This document shows, in pieces, positions 54,801-64,000 of a DNA stretch of 64,000 bases. The notes beneath the pieces are model-generated. The model searched no databases, was not told where the DNA came from, and saw nothing but the letters and a program-made list of their open reading frames with translations. Position numbers and translations under genes: made by a program. Numbering within the stretch: the stretch's first letter is position 1; each line of letters starts with the position of its first letter. Where the stretch lies: assembly GCA_023055505.1 (NCBI GenBank), contig JALIRH010000031.1:372001-436000 (forward strand), written 5' to 3'. The DNA is from Callipepla californica brunnescens (Eukaryota; Chordata; Aves; Galliformes; Odontophoridae).

Positions 54801-55033
54801 GTGCCCGCTCGCCTGGCTCAGTGTAGCCGTGGCTGTCAGGACAAGGGCCCTGGTGTCAACCAGGGGGCACTCGCTGCCCCAGCCCTGCCTGCCAATTCCG
54901 GGGACCCTCACTCACCGGCATGCATCGGCTGCACCTCGGTCACCTCGTAGGGCTCCAGTGAAGGTGTTCTCTCCTGGGGAGCCCCACTCTCCTCCCAGGC
55001 CATCCTGTGTTGGCTGGGGCGTCTCTCCTCCAT
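45876..55033 (-). CDS. MROH-like (maestro HEAT-like repeat) protein gene, 21 coding exons, unit 2
   Basis: All 21 coding exons of the unit 1 gene recur at +31841 with the same splice borders and phases; the first is 55033-54916 and the last 46012-45876. Within coding sequence I saw only two differences: Met to Ile in the exon at 48466-48329 (SLPMLW becomes SLPILW) and a synonymous Thr codon in the exon at 49073-48926. Introns carry most of the differences, several clustered in the intron 50859-51713, where they match the sister intron instead. Both gene copies keep the reading frame, so neither is an obvious pseudogene. Confidence 0.92.
48926..49365 (-). repeat. MROH exon-pair module, third copy, unit 2
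   Basis: Counterpart of 17085-17524, one synonymous difference. Confidence 0.85.
50172..50858 (-). repeat. MROH exon-pair module, second copy, unit 2
   Basis: Counterpart of 18331-19017; exons unchanged. Confidence 0.88.
51714..52379 (-). repeat. MROH exon-pair module, first copy, unit 2
   Basis: Counterpart of 19873-20538; exons unchanged. Confidence 0.88.
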
Positions 55034-55597
55034 CCTGAGGGATGAGGACTGAAGTTGGGAAGGGGCAACCGCGGGGCTGCTGGGGGTAGAGGGAAACGAC
55101 TTGGACTGCGCTCGGGGGCTCCTCGCCAGACCCGCACACTCCTGCCCTGTCCCCTCGCTGTCCTGACGGACACTGCGGGGCCTCCGTGTCGGTGCCAGGG
55201 ATCCCTGGGTCTCTCAGGATTGGGTCACAAAGGGCCCCGCTGTGACACGCTGCCCCGCCTGGGCGGGGCTGGTTCCGGGCCCCAGGCTGAAATGGCTCAG
55301 ACCAAAGTTCCCCAGCGGGAGGGGTGTGTGCCCCTGCCTACCCAGAAAGTTTTGCAGGAGTAGCCAGACTGCCCAGGCCCTCGTGCTTCTGCTGTGAGGC
55401 CAGAGACAGCTGCAGCAGGACAGAGGGGGAAGACGAAGACTCGCGGTCAGCTCGGCAGCTGTCTTGCTCACGGGCCTGTGAGCTCCAAGGCATCCGTTCC
55501 TGAATCATAAGGATGTAAAGGATGAGTTTCATACAGGATATATAGTCCTGTGTTCTCATTCGCTGACAATACGCTGTCAGATAATTGGTAACAGTGC
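55034..55597 (-). promoter_or_regulatory. Probable promoter and 5' untranslated region of the MROH-like gene, unit 2
   Basis: TATA-like CTATATAT on the minus strand at 55545-55538, about 50 bp inside the end of the solo LTR and about 500 bp before the coding ATG. No difference from unit 1 noticed. Confidence 0.45.
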
Positions 55598-56041
55598 TGT
55601 CAATTGGTTACGGGCCAGTTCAGCCTGGTTCCGTGACTCATGGGGCAGGGGACACACGGAGCCACGCCCCTGGAAAGGGAAACGGGAAAAGGGAAACGGC
55701 AGGGGGATGGGCCTAAGAACAAAACAGCAACAACGATCCGAAGGGGAGAAGTAATTTTCTAAAGAACATATCGGAATGCAAAATGACAGAATATAATACC
55801 GTGTAATGGGAACTGAAGCTAAGAAACCAAATCAAGTGAGAGAGCGTCTGAAACTGAAGGCCTTAGGCTAAAGCTGAAGGCGAGATGGCTAGGGAACTTC
55901 CACTGCTGAGATCACCAGTGAAAGAGAAAGTCTCGGGACTTGCGTGCAGTCTTCTCTTTCCCTCGGGGTGGAAAATGGGAACGCAAAGTCCTCTGGGGTA
56001 TGTAGTTTCCTGCCCACTTTTGAGTTAATTAGCAGTTCTTA
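55598..56041 (-). mobile_element. Solo LTR upstream of the MROH-like gene, unit 2
   Basis: Counterpart of 23757-24200. Confidence 0.8.
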
Positions 56042-57531
56042 GAACTTAATTTCATTCCTGTTGCATGGCCTAGGATAGATACCAGTCACTACTTACTTAC
56101 AACTTGTTTCAGCACTAGAAGGCAACAGGCCAAGGGAGAGACATGAACAGAAGCCCAGTAGCATGCAGAGTTGCTGTCCTTACCAATTGTTACACATTAA
56201 TATTTATATATAAATCACAGTTAGCATCCTGGTTGCCAATTATTCTGAACTGGCAATGCCCCCTCCCAAATCAAGCACTCACAGAATCATGTATTAATTA
56301 ACAATAACGATAGCACAAGACGAGTTTTCAGCAGGTCATTCTTGCTGTCTGTGCTTATTTGATCACACGTAGGGACGGTTTAAAGATTTTGAAGGGAACA
56401 GAGGAATTGCTTGCTCTTCTTCTCTAGAATAAAATCAGCCTGCAGTTATACAGCAAAGAGCTCTGGATAAACAGTTTGAAGGTGGAATACTTTCCAGATT
56501 TCTGGACCCCGTGAGCTGGAATTGCTACAAGCCCCAAAGTTGTTTTTTCTAACTGAAGTAGAGGAATTCAAAAAGTAAGCAATACGCGACGTTATCTGTC
56601 TTCACGCATCAGCACATTTGTCCTCCTGTGCTTAAGACTGCCCTGTTCCTCGAAGGAAAACCGCATAGCTTGCCTCCTTGCCTTGCTTTCCAGCCACACG
56701 CCCAAATGTCCACGTGTGCTTCCAGCAGTGACCCTTTTCTGGTTAGTGAAGTCCTTTCCAGCACTGAGGGCTTCATCTTTTCAGGCCGCCATCTTTACGG
56801 CCAGGTGGAGCATGGGCATCCTCTTATCTGCGCATGAGAGAAAGGAGCTAGATAGCTGTCCTTGGTGAGGAACTGTCTGCACGCACAAGATCTTGAACGC
56901 CTACAAGTTTCTGACTGCCGCATCTCTGAGTCCTGTGGATATGATGACATGCATTCTAAAACCCAAGTGTAAGGATGTCCGTTCAGTCCTGGAGGCAGAA
57001 AACAGAAAGTTACATTCTGTGAGCGGCAGTGTGGAGATTCCGTTCCACCAAATTAGTCTCCAGGTTCTTGTGCTCTTATTGAGCTGCTTCACATTACCTT
57101 CTAAGAGGAACTGGTTTCTTAACAAGAAGCAGTCAGCGAGAAGAATGAACGCATTTCATGTGAATGAATGAATAAAAAAATAAATAAATAAATAAGATAC
57201 AAGTCACTATACACTCAGAAGTTCAACAGAAATGAAGGAGTGGCTTAGAAACTTAACAGGGCTTTCCTTCAACACTGACGTTAATAAAAATGTGTTTTAC
57301 TTAAGTTGCAGGTGGATTTTGTTCGACATGAGAGTTGGTAATTTTTTTTTTTTTGTTCTTCTGTGTTGGTCTCTGGAACCAGTCACATTGCTTCCAATAA
57401 CTTCTTTGCAATACCAGGCAAAGTGTCATTATGAAAGCCAATGATCGTATACAGGAAAACATTAATTTGTCTGGTGATGAGGTTCTGTGGCTGCAGAACA
57501 CTCCCACTCATCCAGGAGACATTCTCCCACT
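56042..57531. other. Unassigned AT-rich stretch, unit 2
   Basis: Counterpart of 24201-25690; one base difference near 56883. Confidence 0.5.
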
Positions 57532-57540
57532 GGAGGCTAG

Positions 57541-57564
57541 CCCTTAAGTGAGCCCACTTAAGGG
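57541..57564. repeat. Perfect 10-bp inverted repeat with 4-nt loop, unit 2
   Basis: CCCTTAAGTG-AGCC-CACTTAAGGG, unchanged. Confidence 0.75.
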
Positions 57565-57605
57565 AGGAGCGGACCCTTGGGTAACATCAAAGGTGAGGGG
57601 AGACC

Positions 57606-58191
57606 AGGCTACAACACCCCCATGCGCTCAATTACTGCGTTGAGAGCACGCAGATCCTGTAAAAGCCTCCACTTACCGCTCTTATTGAGAATAACAAAGA
57701 CTGGAGAGTTCCAAGGGCTGGTAGTAGGCACTAAGTGACTGGCAGCCAGTTGTTCCTGATCTAGCTCGTGTAAATGCAGCAACTTTTCCTTTGTTAGGGG
57801 CCACTGATCTACCCAAACAGGCTGCTCTTTTTTCCAAGTTAGGGGTATAAGTTGTTGCCTATCAATGGCTCCTATTGAAAATGCATCTGCAAAACCATGT
57901 CCCATTGGCTTAAACGACCTTGACCCCACAGAGTACAGGAAATTGTTAAGATGTAAGGAGTAGCAGGAGCAATGCAACCATCGGGCCCTTCAAGAGATAA
58001 AATTTGGGCACTTTGTTTGGGCTGCTGCAAACCCTCAACTCCTATAATAGCAGAATTAGGATCTTTCAGCGGCCATTCAGAGGGCCATTCACTTGACTTG
58101 ATGATGGTAACATCAGCTCCGGTATCCACGGGGCCTAATAGCTGTCGGCCATTTACTAAGCATGGTAATAACGGTTTGTCTTTTGACACTT
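57606..58191 (-). pseudogene. Class II-like ERV protease and RT start, unit 2
   Basis: Counterpart of 25765-26350, with the DTGAD protease motif and RT entry. One replacement (Val to Asp) near 57760. Confidence 0.82.
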
Positions 58192-58326
58192 GTGTGGTTC
58201 AGAGCACGGCAGGTTTCTCCATGTTCCCAAATCAACCAGTTTGTTCCCCAGTGCCAGGTTCAGCTGTAGAATGAAAAGGGACTAACTGCGCTATTTTCTT
58301 GCCTTTGGGGATAAATATTGTGGTAT

Positions 58327-58366
58327 GGGGGCGGGGGGGGGGGGGGGGGGAAGATAGGGGGGCGGG
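58327..58366. repeat. G-rich tract, unit 2
   Basis: The long G-run is 18, one more than in unit 1. The difference could be real or a sequencing error. Confidence 0.8.
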
Positions 58367-59641
58367 TTTACTGTATTTTTACTTTTTATCTATGTATGTA
58401 TGTCAGTAGAAAATTTCAAATGTGACCTATACACATGGTATCCGGAAGAAACTGAGATCTGAATCCATGATGCCACGTTAATATTGGTCTTTAAAAAGCC
58501 AGGTTTTTGGACTGTTTAGAAAATGCAAAAATGCAATATGTCTTTTCACTGCTGCTACTTCCATGTTGATACCGACTCATTTGACGTATACTTCCTCAAT
58601 CTTTAACACAGCTGCAGATCTTTTCAACTGCATAGTGTCCAAGTGATATGATTGCATTTTGCTGTCAAAGCTCTAAACAAGAGAATACTGTCCTGTTTTA
58701 TGTTTTATGTTACTTCTCATTACCACTCAAACTAATAATGTATTAAAATACAGCTAAGTATTTTATTACCCATTCAGAGTTCAGGCAACTACATCTTCCT
58801 CTCTGGCAAGGAGTACTTGTGCTGTATGAGTCAGACAGAAAACACTCAGCTTTTTCTTAATGCAGCATTTCCCCATTATCGGTTGAGAAGAGAGAGCATT
58901 ACTGGAGCACTTCTTAGTTTGTGTGCAGTTGCCGCTACTGCTGCTTGGATTGTTCAGAGCTAAGAAGGCAACAGCAAGCAAGCTCTAGCAACAGAACAGA
59001 ACAGTAAAAGATGTCAGTAAAATTCTGATCACAAAGTTGTGTCACTGATATGTCCTTATTTAGTAAAGCACGTATCTAACTTTATCTACGTCTTTATGTA
59101 GACATAGCTGCAGTACCATGTAGATGTAGCTACACTTTTACCTAAACCATGTATCGAACTTTAGGATATGAATAACCTACCCCTAAGCTTAGTCACATTC
59201 TGTCCCAAGAGTCACGTTCATTTTCACTACTATTTGAATGGTTATTAAACCGGTTAGTTGGCTCACTGGGAACTGGGTCACAGTTGTGCATATACAAGAT
59301 GTGTATATTAACACCTGCTTTCCAAGGTCAAAAGAAAGCACACATGACAAAATGACTTTACTGAGATTTCCACTGAATTCCCAGGCAGTGAGGAAGTAAG
59401 CCTACCTGGTTAAAAACAGGACATCAACACATCGCACAGGAGTCTGGCTCAAAATGAGGGGTGATGTCTGGGGTGTGGTGTGGGGAGAGATGGGGAATCT
59501 CAGGAGAGGGTGAGAGAGTGTGGGGATGGAGAGTGGCTCTGAGGGAGGAGAGAACAGGCTTGAAGAGGGAGAGAGCAGGCCTGCGGTGCACAGTGCTCTG
59601 AGGAGAAGCGCTAAGAGCACTCAGGATGGGAGTTAATGGCC
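58367..59641. other. Unassigned stretch, unit 2
   Basis: Counterpart of 26525-27799; one C/T difference near 59474. Confidence 0.45.
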
Positions 59642-59880
59642 TTACACTGTGCCAGAGGAGGTTCTGCTTGAATATAAGGAAAAAATTCTTCTCAGAAAGA
59701 GTGGTCAGGTATTAGAGCAGGCTCCCCAACAGATGGTGGAGCCACCATCCCTGGAGGTGTTCAAGAAACGGGTAGTTAAGGCAAGGCACCAAAGGACACA
59801 GTAGGCATGGGGACGGATTGATGGTTGGACTAGATGATCTTAGAGGCCTTTTCCAATCTTAGTGATTCTATGATTCTGTG
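59642..59880 (+). mobile_element. CR1 LINE 3' end, unit 2
   Basis: Counterpart of 27800-28038 with the CR1 terminal octamers. Confidence 0.93.
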
Positions 59881-60004
59881 AAATCATGGATGCAAAAATG
59901 TGCCTACTGTGATAATTATGGGATCAGCTCTTGCCATCTCTTGAAAGCTTTGCTGTCCTTTCAGTTTACTAGAATAATATCCAAGTTTTATTCACCACAG
60001 TTTC

Positions 60005-60052
60005 TGTATTTTACATGTCATTCGGGTGTGTATTTTACATGTCATTCGGGTG
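60005..60052. repeat. Perfect tandem duplication of 24 bp, unit 2
   Basis: Counterpart of 28163-28210. Confidence 0.85.
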
Positions 60053-61931
60053 CTGGTAGGTTTCACGAGAAGAAACAGTGTCAATTGTTTTATTTGCTCT
60101 CTGCTGATGATGGGTAAGAAGAAAAGAACCACATGCTTAGGAAATAAAACAGTTCTGTTGGTGGTAACTCAAAGTCGAGAATTTTAAGACCAGATGACCA
60201 AAAATTAGTCTAGGCATCGAACCCAGCTTCTCACGCATACTGAGCATGTTGCCCATTGGATCCTGGTTTCTTTCTGGTTTCTAAGAACTGAAATACAAAC
60301 CTAGTCCAGAAGAGTTAGCATGAGTATTGCTGATTTTTGAAGGAAGTCCACTGATATTAAACAAATTGTAGACTCTGTGTTAACAGGAGCCTTGCTTCTT
60401 TCCTCTTCTTTCCCAAACAAACAGTTAAGAGACAAATCTCTGCCCATTATATGAAGCGTAAAATGGAAATCCCTCTATGCTCACAGACAGGACAGAATCA
60501 AGTAGGTTAGTCATCTCTTTCTAATAAAAATGTCCGGGATTTGCCATGTTACTGAACTGAACAGGGTAAAGGCTATGTACATACTCATCTTGATGTTGAA
60601 ACCAAAAGAATCCTATCTTCAGTATAGCTCAGAGAGCTCCTGGCTTTATGATCTTAATGACAAAGAAAACGGAAGAGCTTCTGTTAAGAGGAGAAGAAAG
60701 CTGTGTCTGAGCTTGACCATGGAACAGTACCTCTCTGTGCTTCTCTCGTGTCTCACAGTAGATCGCATTTGTAATTTATAAAAAAATATGGCCTCCATTT
60801 TACAGGTGGATCAGCACAAACACAGAGATGGGTCCCCAGATCCTCAGTGATGTTTCAGCTATCCAACTCTGTTTGATACCTGCTGATCCCTAGCACTTGA
60901 CCATGCTCAACGTCTGGAGTAAAATTAACTGATGAAGTTCCACCAATAGATCAACAGGGGCAGGAGTTGCAGACCATCCTACCCTAAGGTTCAGCCCTCA
61001 ATGACGTGCCATATCCCCGTAAGTAACCAGGATGCTCAAGCAAAGCACGAGGTGTTTTGGTGTACGGACTGGATGCCTACCCGCGACACCACCTCATGGA
61101 AGAGCTTGACTTTGTCATCACATCTTCATAAAGATGCCCTGAGCTCACATCCCAGTGTTGTCACACAGGTGAATGCTTTGTTACGGGCATCAGGTGGCAA
61201 ATTCCTATGCAGTTCTGTGTTAGGGTTTTCACCTGGAAGAGTAATTAAAATGAGCATTTGCATTTTTAGCTGTCCTAAGTTTGAAGCAGAAGGCTGAGCT
61301 GCAGTCACAGACTGCTTGCTGACTGGGCTGAGCGTAGCAGCAGAATGGACTTTTCCTTTACTTCTGACCGGTATCTATAAAGTTGATTACAATAGTTAAT
61401 AGGCTCCTGGAGAAACAAGAACAGAATGACGCAGAATAAAGCAGAGTGAACTAAATATTAGAAAAAAATCCATATGGGGAATATATATCCTATAAGAATA
61501 TACAAGTATATCTTGATACATAAATGTGGATATAAAATCTTTTTTTATTTTTTTTTCTAGACTTTGTATTCCAGAGTGTTTTTCTCCTTTTTTCCCTCTG
61601 TTCAAAAAAATATACTGAGCAGCAGTACCCCTTGGAACTTGGAGCAAGAGTTGTCAGTTTGAGAATAAAGTACAAATAAATAAATCCTTCTGACTTACAA
61701 GGAGAGATCTGCGTTCTGCACAGAATGTCTGATGCGGTGATTTATTTATTTCTTCCCCACAGTGTCTTAGAAATTATTATCATAAGCCATTAAAACAAAC
61801 AAACAAACAAATAAATACATAGAAATTCAAGAGAATTCCAAAAGAAAGGCAATCAGTGTTTGTGGAACAGCCTATTCTGCAAATTAAAGGAAGAAAAATC
61901 TTCTCCTTGTTATCAACATTTTAACACAGCA
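60053..61931. other. Unassigned AT-rich stretch, unit 2
   Basis: Counterpart of 28211-30089; no gene recognised. Confidence 0.45.
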
Positions 61932-62377
61932 TACTATGCTTTAACAATAAAATAAAATGTTATACGTTTATTTCAGACTACTGGCAAGACGGGCACGCAG
62001 CAAATACATGAAACACTTACTTAGCTCGGTCCAGTTAGTAGCTGATAAGTGTGAAAACTGACAAAATTTTCTTTCAGATAGTCAACGCACAATCAGAACA
62101 ACTGAGTTCACTTATCTTGAAATTACTGGAAGCTTCCTCCCCACTTCCTGCACGTCGATCTTATCTGGTGCTTGCCTAATTCTACTCAAATTCTCTGCAT
62201 GTTCTCCTTGCCTTGTGCTCATCTAGAGATGATTCATCTGATCCAAACTTTCTTTGTTCCACAATGGTTGCGCAAGGGTGGTTATAAGTTCAGTAAGGCC
62301 TACACTACATACAGAAAAACACTGGAAATTTCCATTGCAAAAACACAGTCATTGCCCCTCTTTTTCTTTTTACACTT
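61932..62377 (-). mobile_element. Candidate 3' LTR and polypurine tract of the envelope-like element, unit 2
   Basis: Counterpart of 30090-30535, with the same purine run and AATAAA. Confidence 0.35.
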
Positions 62378-62964
62378 TTGGTTTTTTTGCATCACACTAT
62401 GAAGTACACCTGTTGCATTTAATCTATCAAAACTACTTGTTTCGCTAGTTTCCAAATTCTAATATATATGGTTATTATTAGAAGTACGCAGACCAGGCAG
62501 AAAATTTAAATAATTGCAGTAGGATGCAGCACTTTTTTAAAGAGTTCTGTTGCAGTAGGTGACCATCCAGAGAGAACATCCCACCACCGATGTTCTCCCT
62601 CTTCCTTTATTCTTTCCATTGTACGGCGTATTTGATTCACATCGTGGCGTACCGTGATCAGAGTTCTCAGTCCATTCTCCTTGGATTGCTTCAGTAGTTG
62701 TTTCAAATCTTTACGCTGTAATAACTCCTTCACCATGGTAATATTCATTCCAGTATGACCAGGTGGTACATTCTGGATCAGCGTGTAGTCAGACTGTAAG
62801 AACTGGCATGAGGTGACAGGTACAGTGTATGTAAAATCACACCCTGTTACTGTGGGGAAGTTGCAAATATTAACCTGATCTCTTGTTGTGGGTAATGGCA
62901 GGAGTGCGAGCCGGACAGAACTGCTGGCTATGCAACAGTCTGACCACAAGCCTTGGATGCAGGC

Positions 62965-63224
62965 TGTGTAAAGATAAGCTGACAAGGTCAAGAGAACCGC
63001 ATCTGCGGAATGAAAAGAAACAGGACACTGGAACAGAAGGCGATAGGGAACTGCTCATTTAGACAACCAGGAGCGCTTTGTATTGTTATGATGTTTAACC
63101 TTAAGGAATGTAACCTCCGCCCAATCATATCTTAACACACATTGCCTTTCTGTGTATATAAGCTTTGAGTTGTTCCTTAATAAACGAACATTAGCTTGCA
63201 TCAAGCAGGGTTCCTGTCCCTTCA
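62965..63224 (+). mobile_element. ALV-like solo LTR inside the envelope-like pseudogene, unit 2
   Basis: Counterpart of 31123-31382, with TATA box and AATAAA. Confidence 0.7.
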
Positions 63225-63687
63225 CTGCAGCATCTTGTATCTACGATACCATCATTAATCAAAATAAAACTACAGTGGGTCATCATACAGACACAGCCTT
63301 TTCCTATATCTAACAGTTTCTGACTTTTCAATGGGACGGATTTCAAAATGACATTCATTCTGTTCAGTTTCAGGACAAATGTCATATCTCCGTATCTGTG
63401 TTCCCAATCACAGACGGTGTCTGAAAATTTTCCTCCTTTAATTTCCATTCATCTCTAGAAACTGCATCATTGTTTTCCAATACTACTGCAGACAAGACTG
63501 ACACTTGCCTTTCCTGGGCAACATAGACATCAGTCCATGGCCATCCAGTGGTACACGAGTGCCATACATCTTGAGTATCCGTCATGAAATTGAATGTTGG
63601 TCCTGAAATTTTATATCCCCATTTGCGGTATATAAATAGTGGTTTGGTATAGGTGAAGATATACCATCAATCTTGATCTTGCTCTGT

Positions 63688-64000
63688 CATCTTGCAACAA
63701 TAAAAGTCCATTTATTGATGCAATGATGTTTAATTGATGTTCTGGTCTAACTGCGTCAGTTACAAGGCTTCAGTTTCAACTGGTCTGCAATAAGTCGATC
63801 CATTAATCACTCGGCCGCCAATTTGCACTTTCTCTCCTGGCACCGTGTGAAGTCTGGCTGTTTGATACTTATCATTCCACCCCCACTTTTGTTCCGAATA
63901 AATTTCATCCTCATGTATAACAGTTACAGTTGCTAGGTTCCAGTCCTTGTCACCGGGGTGCCTTCCCATGGTTCCAGTATGATCGATGTGTACGTGTGAT
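63688..64000. repeat. Tandem amplicon, start of unit 3 (truncated by window)
   Basis: The last 313 bp repeat the first 313 bp of the window and positions 31846-32158. It shows that the array has at least three units and that the period is constant to within a few bases (31845 and then 31842). Confidence 0.95.

Larger units (their letters stand above)
31846..63687. repeat. Tandem amplicon, unit 2 (31842 bp)
   Basis: Second head-to-tail copy of unit 1. Differences include one synonymous change each in gag and pol and a pol Arg-to-Gln change (near 36402), single-base T, C and G run changes, a 2-bp deletion near 44033, and scattered intronic substitutions in the MROH-like gene. It joins unit 3 at 63688 with no intervening sequence, as expected of a true tandem array or of a collapsed or looped assembly. 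Confidence 0.97.
62412..64000 (-). pseudogene. Envelope-like retroviral pseudogene, unit 2 into unit 3 (cut by window edge)
   Basis: Counterpart of 30570-32375. It includes the membrane-anchor piece at 62991-62506 and the upstream pieces to 63969. It carries the same stops and frameshifts. Confidence 0.5.

Noticed and set aside
1..64000. tRNA, rRNA or other structured noncoding RNA genes
   Set aside because: I found no cloverleaf-like sequence with A and B boxes or any rRNA motif on either strand by eye; a covariance-model scan was not possible.

Overview
This window is vertebrate nuclear DNA, almost certainly from a bird. It carries several CR1 LINE fragments, including two with the CR1-type 3' end (ATTCTATGATTCTG-like octamers). 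It also carries remnants of at least four kinds of avian-type endogenous retrovirus (ERV), an ALV-like solo LTR, and a spliced minus-strand gene of the maestro HEAT-like repeat (MROH) family. There is no operon structure, ribosome-binding-site pattern or CRISPR array. I cannot tell species or chromosome from sequence alone; a galliform is plausible.

Layout: the window is a head-to-tail tandem array. Unit 1 is about 1-31845, unit 2 about 31846-63687, and the first 313 bp of unit 3 close the window. Comparing the units by eye I found about three dozen differences (roughly 0.1%), mostly single substitutions plus a few homopolymer or 2-bp length changes. Every mobile element is present at the same place in both units, so the ERV and LINE insertions predate the amplification.

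Within each unit (unit 1 coordinates): an old minus-strand envelope-like pseudogene (about 1-530, continuing across the unit border from 30570-32375) is interrupted by a plus-strand provirus (531-5885) with two LTRs, an open gag-like frame and an open pol frame. Then come a nested pair of related LTRs in inverted orientation (5953-7092), a minus-strand class I-like gag remnant (7545-8606), a CR1 with endonuclease and partial reverse transcriptase (8815-11217) split by an LTR, two minus-strand fragments related to the provirus (11218-11850 and 12605-13165), and a CR1 tail (13395-13652). The MROH-like gene follows on the minus strand (14035-23192), with a TATA-like box and a same-strand solo LTR just upstream. 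The rest (24201-32375) is mostly unassigned AT-rich DNA holding a class II-like protease/RT remnant, a CR1 tail, an ALV-like LTR and the envelope-like remnant.

The host gene is the main functional content. I could assemble 21 coding exons with AG/GT borders and compatible phases throughout, giving an uninterrupted reading frame of 864 codons plus stop in each unit. Inside it, a two-exon HEAT module is present three times in tandem. The introns between modules are nearly identical (about 98-99%), whereas the exons they separate have diverged to about 80% or less, mostly by amino-acid replacements. That is the most interesting signal here. The provirus is second: gag and pol are in the same frame separated by one UAG followed by a potential hairpin, but it has lost its primer-binding region and carries unusual protease and integrase active-site spacing, so it is probably a passive passenger of the amplicon.
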